23,848 bases of DNA from Akkermansiaceae bacterium UBA6138 (GCA_002422425.1 DIVG01000066.1:84285-108132), one strand, 5' to 3'; positions 6,770 through 16,221 are shown, counted from the first letter of the stretch. Numbers and translations are program-made. The notes: generated by a model from the letters alone, not told the origin.

Positions 6770-9700
6770 CTATCGCTGCGGCGGCGCGACTTCTCTCACG
6801 AGGGAACCGTTGCCTTCACTCATGACGAGCAGGCTGAGGTCTTCGACTTCATCGAGCCCGCCGGTGCTGAGGCTGAGGTAGTCGAACTTGCCGCGCAGGT
6901 CGGTATAACCGTCCTTGAGGAAGCGGACTTCGCCGTTCTTCATCTTCGCGTAGACCTTCACATAAGTCCGGGGAAGGGGTTTGCTGTCCTGCTCTCCGAG
7001 CACTTCGATCTGCCCGTAGGCGGCGGTGATTTGCACTTTGAGACTGTTCGAGTAGATCGCGACGGACTCGGTGCGTCCGGCGGCGACAACTTCAACAAGA
7101 ACATTGCGGCTCGCGAAGGCTTCGGGAATGGCGAAGGTCAGCCCCTCCGCATCGCCGGGCAATTCCTTTTGCTCGGAGAGATTCGGTTTGATGAAGCTGA
7201 ACTGCCCGCTCCCGCCCGAGACGAAGGGTTTGCTCGAGAAGAGGAACTCCAGATCCATCTCGTAGTAATTCACCGTCACGGCCTTCACATTGCGGTAGCG
7301 CAGTTTGGCCTCGCGCCCGGTCGCGGTGAGTTCGATGAAGGGCTCTTTGGAACTGAGTTGCTCGATCTGCCCCTCGCGGGTTTCGCCGTCGGGCGTCGCG
7401 GCGGCTCCCTCGATCTCGCGCACCTGCGCGGCGACGGCGGCAAACTTCGTCTGCCAGCGATCCACGGGATATTCACTGTAGGCGGCCGCGACCGTCTTCG
7501 CCGTCGCAACGTCCTCACGCGAGAGGGCGTGATAGGCCTTAAGGTAGTCGTACTGCAAGCGCGAGACGACTTCGTCGGCCGCGACGGAGTCGAACCACTC
7601 GTGCGACTCGGCGACTCGATCCTGGAGCGAGAGGTAAGCGCTCACGGCGAGCCTGTCCTCGGCGGAGAGGACGGGTTTGTAGGCAGCAAGTTCGAGGAAA
7701 GCTCCATACTGGGCCCGGAAGCGATCGTTCAATACCTTGTTCTCCTGACCGAGTCGATGGGTGCGTGCATTGACGAGCGGAGCATACTCGAGATGCTGAT
7801 ACCAGTGCCGCTCGACCGGATCGAACGAGACGAGCTCACTCTCGAGCCACTGGCCGCACTGCCGCAGGAAATCCTCACGGTGTTTCAAAAACTCCCTGGC
7901 GGCCGGGGCGACATTGTGGTGAATGCTGTAGCTCCAGAGAATATCGTCGTAGGCGTGTCGAGAGGCGACAAGGTCGGTGACCTTTTTGAAGAAATCGACG
8001 TCCTCACGCACCCGCCAGGCGATGCGGCTGAGATCGAGGCGGTGGAGATTGGTCGCGGCGAGAAAATCGAGAACGTCTTTGCCGGAGCCGAACTGCGAAA
8101 GATACTCCCACGATGCCTCGTCGAATCGGGAAAGCTGATCGACGACTTTGAAGGTCATCGTCTCTCCGGAAGCGATGACTTTTTCGTTTTTCGAAACCCG
8201 GACCGGATAAACCGCGAAGCTCCCCTCGCCCGAAGAGGACGGAAAATAAAACATGACCTCAAGCCGTTCGGTGGAGAAGGACTCGAGTCGCACCGGGTAA
8301 GACTTCGTGTAATCGCTGCCTCCGACAGGGACGGCTCCCTCGGGAATCTGGACGAGAAGATCGAGCCGATGCGACGACGAGGTCGGGTTCGTCACCACAA
8401 TCTGCCCGGCATAAACAACGCCGGTGAGGAACTCGTCGGTGATGAACTTGTCCGCCTGCTCGCCCTCAACGAGGCGAAAGCGATCATCGACGCGCAGGAA
8501 GTTCTGACTCACGAGCACGGGGGCATCGCCCCCGGCCCGCTCCGCCGGCTGGATTTCCTCGTGGAAAACGACGAGCGGTGAAGCGGCGCTGAGAGAAAAG
8601 ACATTGTCCTCGACGGTGAGTTCGTGTTTCTCCGAGGCGAAGGGCAGGTCGAGCAGACTGAGCGCAAACATCATCTCGGTGAAATGGCGCGTCGCGGCAG
8701 GGAACTCGTGTGAGTAGAATCCACCCTCCCCGTCCCACTCGGCAAAGTCTTTCCAGAATCCGTTCACGGTGACGAGATCGGCGTTCTGAAAGGCGATGGG
8801 GAGTTCGTAGTAGTTGTTCTCGGCGAGTTCGCGGGTGGATTCGAGGGCACGGTAGAGGGCCTGGGCTTTGGCTTTTGAAAGCAGCTCTGCATCGGAGATG
8901 TCGGCACCGACGGCGAGCGCGGCGGGTGCGGGTGCGACAAAAGCATCAGCTGCCATCTCCGCGCTCACGGCCGATTCCGCCGCAGGCGCAGGAGCGGCCA
9001 TCGGCATGCTGCGGCGTTGCAAGGCGTCGACCGTCACGTTGCGTCGGGCCATGGGTGACGCATCCTCAAAACCGAAACCACCACTGCCGGCCACGTCACC
9101 CGTCATCGTCGAGGCCGAAAGATCGGAACGGCGGCCCCGCAGAGCACGCCGGAAGAGAAAGGCATCCTGCTCCGGATCGGGCGGGATCAGTTCGTGGAGA
9201 CTGACGACATGCCCGGCGGTGCGGCCGCGCTCGTCCTCCCCGATACGGCGTGCGAGGAGGATGCGCTCAACGATGTTAAGTCGGCTGAATTCCCAGGGCT
9301 CGAGATAGCGCTCGAGGTTCGCCCCGATGAGATACTGATCGAGAAAAGTCTTGTTTTTTTTATGCTTCAGATAGGGTTGCACGACCGCTTCGAAAAAGGC
9401 GGTGTCTTTTCGCGAAAGGAAGAAATTCAGCTCGTGCGACGCGTTCTCCGAATATAGCTCGCGCTTTTCCTCATCCCCGAGCGTGGACCAGTTGGGAACA
9501 AAACCGAACTTCGTAAAATTGGTGTCGGGATTAATGCCGAGGAGGGTGCTGTATATCCCGCCGACGGTGTCGTAGGTCTGCACCTCGGAGGCACGGAAAT
9601 TTCCCACCTCGAGCGTCTCACCGGCCCTCAACAGAGTCACGTTGCGGCGACGGGTGAAGTCCTTCTCCGGATCGAGCGTGGTCTCAAGCCGCAGGTCGCG

Positions 9701-12700
9701 GGTGGCGGCTCCGCCGTCGGGCTCAGGGAGCGCGAGCTGGCGGTAGACGGTGCCATGGGCATTCACCGCGACGACGTGGAGATGCTGACGGTCGCCCAGA
9801 TCAGCCAGGTCGAGAGTGATAGTCCCATCTTCTCCGACCTCGAGATTGGTGAGAACGATGGCCTGACGGGCGAAGAAATTCAGGCTCGGGCTGTCACCTC
9901 CCGGAACCGACCCTGCCGCGGCACCGATGACGGGCATGGGAGCACCGGGGGCGCGTCCCCCCGCAGCCATGCCTTCGCTCTTGCGATGGGCCTCGCCACT
10001 GGCGGCTTCATCGACGATGGTTTCGGTTTCATTGAGCTCCCAGGGATTGAGGATGAGTCCCGGACGGCTCAGCATGTTGCCGGCAAACTTCTTCGAGCCG
10101 CGACGCTCGAGGATATAGCGATACTCTTCACCGATGTCCCGACCCGAGACAAAGCGCGAGACATTGTCCCCCCGTCGGATCTCAATGAGAGCGTCGCGGT
10201 ATCCGTGATCCAGTCCCGCGAAAGGATCGAACTGCGGGAGAAAACGAGTCGCGACGAGGTGCACCCGTGTCAATGCATCGGCGTTCCGGACAGCGAGGGA
10301 GATTTTCTCCCCCTTTTTCTCAAGCGAGGTGATCTGAAGGGCGGGTGAGCGGGTGAGCTCAAGATGACGGTCATCCGAGAGCACGTAGTCAAAATGAGCC
10401 GCTCCGGCATCGGTGACCTTGAGCGTGACGGACCGGCCTTCGGACTTCAGGACGACTTCGTAGTCGCCCGGTTTCAGCCCGGTGAGGCGGACGAATCCGT
10501 CCTCATAGGCGGCGAGCGGAAAGACATCTTCGACGAGGGTGCCCGAGCGTGTTTCAAAAATCGCGAGGTCGTCTCGGCCGAAGCCATCCGTCGCGAAAAA
10601 CGGTATCGCGACGACCTCGTCGGCCCTGGCATGAATCGTCTCCTGCCGCGAGACTCGATCCTGCAACAGCTCCCAGCGGCGAACGGGAAAGCCGACTGGA
10701 TGCGCGGTCAGAGAAACAATGCCCGAGAGACCACCGAGATCGATGCGCCCCTGAGGATCGGTCTTGAGAGTGACGGAGACCGGCACGGTAAAGCCCCAAT
10801 GATCAAGCGTCAACGCCACGGGACGATCCGCGAGGGGCTCGCCCGATTTGCCGAGCACCTGCACCACATAGCGATCACCCAGCCGACTGAGATAGGAATC
10901 CGCCACGAGTGGCTGCCCGTCGATGCCGTTCAACTCGTAGGTACGGGAAAAACGCAGCTCGTTCGTCTCGCCGGGACGCACTACCGAGGGCACTTTGCCC
11001 GTCAGCGTCACTTCGACCGAGCGGAGCCGGCCCGGAACGCGGAAGGCGTGGGTGGACTCGCGATCGTCAAAAAGAGGGAAATCTTTAGCCTTACTGATGG
11101 AATCAATCCCGTCGAGGTCGGTCGTTCGCACCGTGAGAGTGGCGTCTTTCACGTTTCCGATCCCGACCTGCCCGCCGTTGAGCTTCAGGATCGGGCGCAG
11201 CGCGACGGATGCCTCGCTACCGGGGAGAAGGGTCTCCTGCTCGAGAAGGACACCGGCATCGAACTGATAGGATTCCTGCGGCAGCTCGACCCGGTCCAGA
11301 CTGGCAAAGTCACCATCAATGAGGACGACGGGGACGGTCCCCGACTCTGAGAAAGGCAGGAGAACGAAGCCTTTTTCATCCGCAGAGTAGTGCTTCCCGC
11401 CGAACCACACGGTCGGCGATTTGACGGGGCGGTTTTCATCGTCAAGGACGGTGAGCCATTCCCCGCCTACCGTCGTGCGGGAAAGGCTCTGCAGTTTTCC
11501 CTTTCTCACGAGGGCGCGCGAGCTGATCCCGTTGCCGATCAGCTCGACGACCCAGATGCCCCTTCTATCCTTGAGCGAATCAAAGGAGAAGGTCGCCGCG
11601 TGGCGGCGGATGGAAGCCTCGTCATAGCGATACGTTTTTTCCTCATTGGCGACGAGGCCGTCGAGATCGATGTCGGTGTTGATCTCCTCTTCTCGATCGA
11701 GATAGAAATTGAGGGCATTGATCTCGTAAACCTTCACAATGAGCTCTTTCACGTTTTTCAACACCACCGTCAGGGAGACTTCGTCGGCGGCAGCGAGGTG
11801 CTCGTGATTCGACGGGGAAAACATGATCTCGACGCGGTCCTTGAGCTGCTGCACCTGCGCCGGACTCAACATCGAGAACCACTCTTCGGGATCCCCGATG
11901 CCATGAAACAACTTGGTCGAGGCGAAGACCTCCTTCAGCCAGGGCTCGTGCACGTAGGGGGAAAAGCGCTGGAAGGTCTCGTCAGTGAGGAAAAAATGCT
12001 CGAGATAATCCCGCACGAGAACCTCGTCCTGCCCGATCGGAGGAAGACCCGCACCCGCCGTGAAATCAGCGGCCAGGTCGACGACAAATCCGCGCGTCTG
12101 CTGCTCGCGAAGGTAATCGGGATTCATGTAGGGCACCGCCCGCGGCAGCTCGAGGTAGGCCAGAAATTCCTCACGCGAGTAATCCCCGCGCCGCCGCGCC
12201 TCATCGAGGCGACGATAGAGGACAGAGGCCTTGAGCGATCCGAAAGCAGGCGGCAGAGTCCTGACATAACTCCAGAGCCGGTCGAGGCGGGCGCGTTCCG
12301 CTTCAGGGTTGCGCGAGGTCGATTCGTTGTTCGACGGCTGCAAACGCAGCAGGCGCGCCTCGACGAAACGCGGATCATTGGAAAGCTCGGGACGCAGACC
12401 CGCGAGCGCGTCGAGCTGGGCGAGGGTGAGACGACGGTGAATTTCAAACTCGCCGAACCCGCCGCTCTCTCGCGAGCGCAGGTCCGCCGCGATGATCCCG
12501 GGAAGCGACTCGTAATCAGGATAACGCAAACGGCTCAGCAACTCCCGACGCTGCCCGGGAGTCATCTCGACCCGCCCCCGAAGCAGGAAGTCGAGACCGG
12601 CCTCACTGATCCCGCTGAGGTCGGATCGTTTAAAGGCCTGTCGCAGGAAAGCCTCCCGCGTGACCTCATCGGGATTGAGCGTGGACGGGAAATCGGGCTT

Positions 12701-13096
12701 TGCATCGAGTCTTTCCTGCTCGTGACTAAAGGTGAGTCCGAAATGATCTCTTAAATAACGCATCGTCCCGGCCGGATCCGCCGGATAGCGCAGAAGCGCC
12801 TGGCGGTGCTGCATCTCGACAAGCTTCGGCGTGCGGCCGTAGCGCGCTGTCCACGGCTCGAGAATGCCGTCCACCTCATCGAGAGCGCCCCGCTGCTGGG
12901 CGTGGAGGGCGGAATAGAAATAAAAGTCTTCGGTTCCCGGGATCAGCTCGCGCAGGGCTTCCGCCCGGTCTGCCGCGAGAGCGAATTTTTCAACGAAGCC
13001 GATCCCGCTCTGCCCTGCCGACCGCAGAACGAAAACGGAGCAAATAATGAGAGGCAGGAACAAACGGAGACGCAGCGGAAAGGGCGGTATCATCAT
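6770..13096 (-). CDS. Giant exported alpha-2-macroglobulin-like protein, function unknown
   Basis: This 2108-residue product starts with a signal peptide (basic PLRLRLF, hydrophobic to about residue 28, probable cleavage after SAG). Residues 30-430 look helical. From about 420 to 1130 it reads as serial beta-sandwich modules with bacterial alpha-2-macroglobulin MG-like features, such as YVVQVLGKSGEPLADRPVAL and LTGLKPGDYEVVLKSEG. A SLNFFARQAIVLTNLEVGED segment (1071-1090) resembles the MG strands before the thioester region. Glycine/alanine/proline-rich linkers lie at about 1031-1069 and 1365-1396. Residues 1400-1650 include a DEFLTGVVYAGQIVVTNPT block, 1660-1900 look helical, and the C-terminus repeats a module seen at 446-582. 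Only two cysteines are present (19 and 1747) and there is no CxEQ thioester. Protease-trap activity is therefore unlikely by the covalent route. The CDS is certain; the macroglobulin kinship is a reading by eye. Confidence 0.85.
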   Translation of the reverse strand: MMIPPFPLRLRLFLPLIICSVFVLRSAGQSGIGFVEKFALAADRAEALRELIPGTEDFYFYSALHAQQRGALDEVDGILEPWTARYGRTPKLVEMQHRQALLRYPADPAGTMRYLRDHFGLTFSHEQERLDAKPDFPSTLNPDEVTREAFLRQAFKRSDLSGISEAGLDFLLRGRVEMTPGQRRELLSRLRYPDYESLPGIIAADLRSRESGGFGEFEIHRRLTLAQLDALAGLRPELSNDPRFVEARLLRLQPSNNESTSRNPEAERARLDRLWSYVRTLPPAFGSLKASVLYRRLDEARRRGDYSREEFLAYLELPRAVPYMNPDYLREQQTRGFVVDLAADFTAGAGLPPIGQDEVLVRDYLEHFFLTDETFQRFSPYVHEPWLKEVFASTKLFHGIGDPEEWFSMLSPAQVQQLKDRVEIMFSPSNHEHLAAADEVSLTVVLKNVKELIVKVYEINALNFYLDREEEINTDIDLDGLVANEEKTYRYDEASIRRHAATFSFDSLKDRRGIWVVELIGNGISSRALVRKGKLQSLSRTTVGGEWLTVLDDENRPVKSPTVWFGGKHYSADEKGFVLLPFSESGTVPVVLIDGDFASLDRVELPQESYQFDAGVLLEQETLLPGSEASVALRPILKLNGGQVGIGNVKDATLTVRTTDLDGIDSISKAKDFPLFDDRESTHAFRVPGRLRSVEVTLTGKVPSVVRPGETNELRFSRTYELNGIDGQPLVADSYLSRLGDRYVVQVLGKSGEPLADRPVALTLDHWGFTVPVSVTLKTDPQGRIDLGGLSGIVSLTAHPVGFPVRRWELLQDRVSRQETIHARADEVVAIPFFATDGFGRDDLAIFETRSGTLVEDVFPLAAYEDGFVRLTGLKPGDYEVVLKSEGRSVTLKVTDAGAAHFDYVLSDDRHLELTRSPALQITSLEKKGEKISLAVRNADALTRVHLVATRFLPQFDPFAGLDHGYRDALIEIRRGDNVSRFVSGRDIGEEYRYILERRGSKKFAGNMLSRPGLILNPWELNETETIVDEAASGEAHRKSEGMAAGGRAPGAPMPVIGAAAGSVPGGDSPSLNFFARQAIVLTNLEVGEDGTITLDLADLGDRQHLHVVAVNAHGTVYRQLALPEPDGGAATRDLRLETTLDPEKDFTRRRNVTLLRAGETLEVGNFRASEVQTYDTVGGIYSTLLGINPDTNFTKFGFVPNWSTLGDEEKRELYSENASHELNFFLSRKDTAFFEAVVQPYLKHKKNKTFLDQYLIGANLERYLEPWEFSRLNIVERILLARRIGEDERGRTAGHVVSLHELIPPDPEQDAFLFRRALRGRRSDLSASTMTGDVAGSGGFGFEDASPMARRNVTVDALQRRSMPMAAPAPAAESAVSAEMAADAFVAPAPAALAVGADISDAELLSKAKAQALYRALESTRELAENNYYELPIAFQNADLVTVNGFWKDFAEWDGEGGFYSHEFPAATRHFTEMMFALSLLDLPFASEKHELTVEDNVFSLSAASPLVVFHEEIQPAERAGGDAPVLVSQNFLRVDDRFRLVEGEQADKFITDEFLTGVVYAGQIVVTNPTSSSHRLDLLVQIPEGAVPVGGSDYTKSYPVRLESFSTERLEVMFYFPSSSGEGSFAVYPVRVSKNEKVIASGETMTFKVVDQLSRFDEASWEYLSQFGSGKDVLDFLAATNLHRLDLSRIAWRVREDVDFFKKVTDLVASRHAYDDILWSYSIHHNVAPAAREFLKHREDFLRQCGQWLESELVSFDPVERHWYQHLEYAPLVNARTHRLGQENKVLNDRFRAQYGAFLELAAYKPVLSAEDRLAVSAYLSLQDRVAESHEWFDSVAADEVVSRLQYDYLKAYHALSREDVATAKTVAAAYSEYPVDRWQTKFAAVAAQVREIEGAAATPDGETREGQIEQLSSKEPFIELTATGREAKLRYRNVKAVTVNYYEMDLEFLFSSKPFVSGGSGQFSFIKPNLSEQKELPGDAEGLTFAIPEAFASRNVLVEVVAAGRTESVAIYSNSLKVQITAAYGQIEVLGEQDSKPLPRTYVKVYAKMKNGEVRFLKDGYTDLRGKFDYLSLSTGGLDEVEDLSLLVMSEGNGSLVREVAPPQR

Positions 13097-13253
13097 CGTG
13101 GCGCGGGGATGGGTTCTTCTTACTTTAACGCAGGGCCGGACGAATGATTAAGCACTAAGTTGCAAAGAATTTGCCGGCCACCCACCACCTTGTTTGCAGC
13201 AGTCCTTTCCCGTGCCGCACGAGCCTGCCGCAACAAGGCCTTGATTCTCGGGT
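13097..13253 (-). promoter_or_regulatory. Upstream region of the giant exported-protein gene
   Basis: This stretch lies between the cassette terminator and the giant gene's ATG, so it should hold that gene's own promoter. I see no convincing -35/-10 pair on the minus strand; a TTGCAA hexamer has no partner at the right spacing. A small inverted repeat, GCAAA-N3-TTTGC, lies at 13162-13174. No Shine-Dalgarno sequence precedes the start. Confidence 0.3.
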
Positions 13254-13285
13254 AAAAAAAACGGCCCGGAAAACCGGACCGCTTT
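13254..13285 (-). terminator. Rho-independent terminator of the DUF1501-PPC-DUF1549 unit
   Basis: Read on the minus strand, CGGTCCGG pairs with CCGGGCCG across a TTTT loop (arms 13274-13281 and 13262-13269, one G-U pair). Eight T residues follow (13261-13254). On the plus strand the G-U becomes a C-A mismatch and no T-tract follows, so it acts for leftward transcripts only. It lies 60 bp past the stop of the PSCyt/DUF1549/DUF1553 gene and insulates the giant gene downstream. Confidence 0.88.
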
Positions 13286-13298
13286 GAGCCGCCGCACG

Positions 13299-13323
13299 CT
13301 CCTTCCGAGAGAGCGGAACGGAG
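13299..13323 (-). other. Stem-loop in the 3' untranslated region
   Basis: Arms CTCCTTCCG (13299-13307) and CGGAACGGAG (13314-13323) pair over nine base pairs with one bulged base and an AGAGAG loop. The structure falls between the stop codon and the terminator of the leftward cassette. It has no T-tract of its own, so a 3'-end stabiliser or attenuating structure is more likely than a second terminator. Function is inferred. Confidence 0.5.
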
Positions 13324-13344
13324 CAAGGCGAAAGAGTCGAAGAA

Positions 13345-16167
13345 TCAGTGGTTGAACATGAACTCCTTTGAGTTCAGAACCGCCCAGAAGACATCGTTCA
13401 GAACGAGTTCGCGCTGCGCCTTGTCCTCACCAACGGCGCTAACCTGCGCCATGAGCTGCTTCATTTCCTCCGCTGTCGGCTTGCGGGTGAAGCTGCGTAC
13501 GTAGATCTCCTCGATGATTTGCTCGGGAGTCTTGTTTTCAGCGACCATGCGCTTAACGAGACCGCCCTGCTCGACCTTCTGTGTCACGGTAGGCCCGTTA
13601 AGGAGGTGGAGCGCCTGAGAAAGGCTCGGATCCATTTTGACCTCGCAGGAGCAGACCGTTTCCCGCGTCGCCCGGCCAAAAGTCGTGAGGAAGTAGTCAG
13701 TCGTGTTCCCGTCGGCGATCTGGACAGCGCGGGACCCAAGCGGCAAACCCTGGAACTTATTCTTCGTCTCCGTCACCTGAGTAATCGTGTCGAGCATGAT
13801 CTCGGCGCGCTGACGGCGGATGCGGGCTTTCGCGAAATTGTTCAGGTCGTCCTTGTTCGTGGGATTGGCTCTCGTCGTCCGCTGGTAAGTGGCCGAATTG
13901 CAGATATCCTTCACGAGCTGACGGAAGTCATACTCATATTCGCCCTGGAACTTTCCGGCCATCGCGGCAAGAAGCTCCGGGTTGGAGGCCGGGTTGCTGA
14001 TCCGCACATCATCGACTGGATCAATGATTCCGACCCCAAAAAAGTGTGACCAAACCAGGTTGGAGATGTTGCGCGAGAAGTAGTCGTTCTGCGGAGAAGC
14101 CATCCAGTTGGCAACGACCTCGCGTCTGTCCTTACCGGCCACGTCGGGCAAGTCTCCACCGAGAAACTTGGGCGGCATGTTGCGCCCTCCCACAAGATGC
14201 TTCACCTCACCACTGCCGCGGTTGTAGACAATCTGCTCGCGGGGATCGACACCCTCCTTGCGACCGACCTGGGCGAAGAAGGCAGCCCAACTGTAATAAT
14301 CATCCATTGTCCAGCGGTCGAAAGGATGGTTGTGACACTGGGCGCACTGGAGCCGCATCCCCATGAAGACCTGAGCCACGTTCTCGGAGAGCTTCAGCGT
14401 GTCCCGCTCAACCTGATAAAAATTCGTCGCCGGGCTCGCAAAACTGCCGCCTTCGGAGGAGAGCATGTCGATGACAATCTCATTGAACGGGCGATTCGCC
14501 GCGATCTGCTCCCGGAGCCATGAGTTGTAAAGAAGCGCGGCTTTGTAGGAAATACCGAGACCAAGATTCGGATTCGACCGAATCTGGAGAAGCTCGGACC
14601 ACTTCATGACCCACATCTCGGTGAATTCCTTGCGATCGACAAGTGTATCAATCACCTTGCTGCGTTTGTCAGGAGACGTGTCCGCCATGAAGGCATTATA
14701 CTCATCCGTCGTCGGGAGCTGGCCCACGATATCAATGGTCGCCCGACGCAGGAATTCCTCATCGGAACAAAGGTCCGAGGGAAGAATACGAAGCTTGTGA
14801 AGCTTGTCATGGACAAGACTGTCGATGTAGTTGTTTTCCTGAGGGGTCGGGCGAGTGTATTCGAGGCCCTCGGGGATGACGATGGTCTGGATCCCCACGG
14901 TATGAGTTTCGTAGCGGGCCATAATGAAGGCCTCGCCACGCTTGCCTGCGGTGACCAATCCGGTCGTGGTGACGCCGGCGGTGGGCTCGTTATTCGTGAT
15001 GAAAACAGCGAGATCAGTCACATCGCGGTCGTGGCCATCGGAAAACTTGGCGCGAACGGTGAGTTGCTGGGTCGCCCCCGAACCCTCAAGAACGAGCTTC
15101 GGCGGGTAAAGACTAAGTTCGGTTACCACGGGGACTTCAGCAAGGGGGCGTTTTGTTGCCCCGTTCGCGATCCATTCCACCATGGTCTTGTAAGCGGGGC
15201 TATCTTTCTCGAAGAGCTTGCCGCCGGTGTGCGGCACGGCCTCAATTGACTTTTCAACAAGAAGAGATTCCTCGGGAATCGCCAGATTAATCCGGTAACC
15301 CGCCATCTCGCGGGTAAGCCGATAATGGTCCCCGTCGGGATCATAACCAAAGAGCGAAAGCATGAAACCATCCTGCCCGCGGGCCGAGCCATGGCAGGCA
15401 CCGACGTTACAGCCTTCACTCATGAACACCGGCACTACATCAAGGTGAAAGTCGATGGGACGATCGACCGCAGCCTCTTTGACGATGACGGGGATCTTCA
15501 CGGAATGCCCCGCAACCTTCACTTCGAGGTCGGTTTGCCCATCCTTGAGAGGGGTAAAGATGTTGCGCTTCTTGAGACCGAGAAGTGACGGGTCAGCCGG
15601 AGTGAAAGTCGCATTGGCCGTGACATCCTGAGTCGTGTCATCGTCGTAAGTGGCCATAACGACGACCGACTGGACGTCGCGGGCTTTTTCCAGGGTGATG
15701 TCGAGCGGAAACGCCTCTACTTTCACAATCTTCTTACCCTTGTCCTTAAGAGGTTCGGCCCCTTTAAAGTCTTCCTCATTCCTCGCCACAAGGGTAAGCT
15801 CGGCTGGCCACTCAGCCCCCTCCGCGATCCACTGGCGGAGCTTTGCAATCTCAGCTTCGTGAAGCGGACGCCCTTTGGGAGGCATCACATCCGAGTCATC
15901 CTCGGGCAACGAAACGAGCTCAATCATGAGTGACTCGTCGGGCTTGCCCTTTACCAGGGATTGGCCGCCATCACCTCCTTTGAAAAAAAGCTCCGCCTTA
16001 TCAAAACGAAGGTTGGCCTTGGCCTCATCGGCGTTGTGACAACTGACGCAATTGAACTCCAGGATCGGCTGAATATCACGAACGAAGTCGATTTTTGCAT
16101 CGTTTGCATGCGCCGTGAATCCCCCGACTAGGGCAGCGACGCTCAAAATGGACAGGCGAGATTTCAT
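13345..16167 (-). CDS. Exported PSCyt1 / Ig-like / PSCyt2 (DUF1549) / PSD1 (DUF1553) cytochrome-type protein
   Basis: This 940-residue protein carries a signal peptide (MKSRLSILSVAALVGGFTAHA). A PSCyt1 heme domain follows, with CVSCH at 40-44 and a likely distal Met in DVMPPKGRP at about 95. Further on are an Ig-like Big2 segment (about 147-229), a second heme-type site CNVGACH (253-259, CX4CH), another Ig-like segment (345-432), PSCyt2/DUF1549 with CAQCHNHPFDRW (608-619) and PSD1/DUF1553 (about 690-927). The last domain includes CSCEVKMDPSLSQALHLLNG. The order and length fit the family. The ATG at 16167 is chosen because it opens the signal peptide; upstream in-frame codons lack support. It is the last gene of a leftward unit, 54 bp after the PPC gene. 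The family is recurrent in Planctomycetes and Verrucomicrobia, usually beside DUF1501. Its biochemical role is not established; covalent heme binding is inferred from the motifs. Confidence 0.93.
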   Translation of the reverse strand: MKSRLSILSVAALVGGFTAHANDAKIDFVRDIQPILEFNCVSCHNADEAKANLRFDKAELFFKGGDGGQSLVKGKPDESLMIELVSLPEDDSDVMPPKGRPLHEAEIAKLRQWIAEGAEWPAELTLVARNEEDFKGAEPLKDKGKKIVKVEAFPLDITLEKARDVQSVVVMATYDDDTTQDVTANATFTPADPSLLGLKKRNIFTPLKDGQTDLEVKVAGHSVKIPVIVKEAAVDRPIDFHLDVVPVFMSEGCNVGACHGSARGQDGFMLSLFGYDPDGDHYRLTREMAGYRINLAIPEESLLVEKSIEAVPHTGGKLFEKDSPAYKTMVEWIANGATKRPLAEVPVVTELSLYPPKLVLEGSGATQQLTVRAKFSDGHDRDVTDLAVFITNNEPTAGVTTTGLVTAGKRGEAFIMARYETHTVGIQTIVIPEGLEYTRPTPQENNYIDSLVHDKLHKLRILPSDLCSDEEFLRRATIDIVGQLPTTDEYNAFMADTSPDKRSKVIDTLVDRKEFTEMWVMKWSELLQIRSNPNLGLGISYKAALLYNSWLREQIAANRPFNEIVIDMLSSEGGSFASPATNFYQVERDTLKLSENVAQVFMGMRLQCAQCHNHPFDRWTMDDYYSWAAFFAQVGRKEGVDPREQIVYNRGSGEVKHLVGGRNMPPKFLGGDLPDVAGKDRREVVANWMASPQNDYFSRNISNLVWSHFFGVGIIDPVDDVRISNPASNPELLAAMAGKFQGEYEYDFRQLVKDICNSATYQRTTRANPTNKDDLNNFAKARIRRQRAEIMLDTITQVTETKNKFQGLPLGSRAVQIADGNTTDYFLTTFGRATRETVCSCEVKMDPSLSQALHLLNGPTVTQKVEQGGLVKRMVAENKTPEQIIEEIYVRSFTRKPTAEEMKQLMAQVSAVGEDKAQRELVLNDVFWAVLNSKEFMFNH

Positions 16168-16221
16168 GAACAGGGTAGTTGTGTTTGACCGAAAAGGGGA
16201 CGCGGTGTTCGATTCCCGCAC

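Noticed and set aside
7846..7863. CGQW around residue 1747 of the giant protein as a thioester site
   Set aside because: Macroglobulin thioesters need CxEQ; here the glutamate and glutamine order is absent and the surrounding residues are helical.
7031..8581. Plus-strand 516-codon open frame and further long plus-strand frames to 12754
   Set aside because: All lie opposite the continuous 2108-codon giant gene and arise from high GC; the giant gene has a signal peptide and coherent modular composition.
12824..12839. Shared string CTTCGGCGTGCGGCCG here and near 19016
   Set aside because: Both copies encode a GRTPK-type peptide inside coding sequence in unrelated proteins; this looks like coincidental codon choice rather than a dispersed repeat.
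13162..13174. Inverted repeat GCAAA-N3-TTTGC upstream of the giant gene as an operator
   Set aside because: Five-base arms are expected by chance in a gap of this size and no promoter could be placed beside it.
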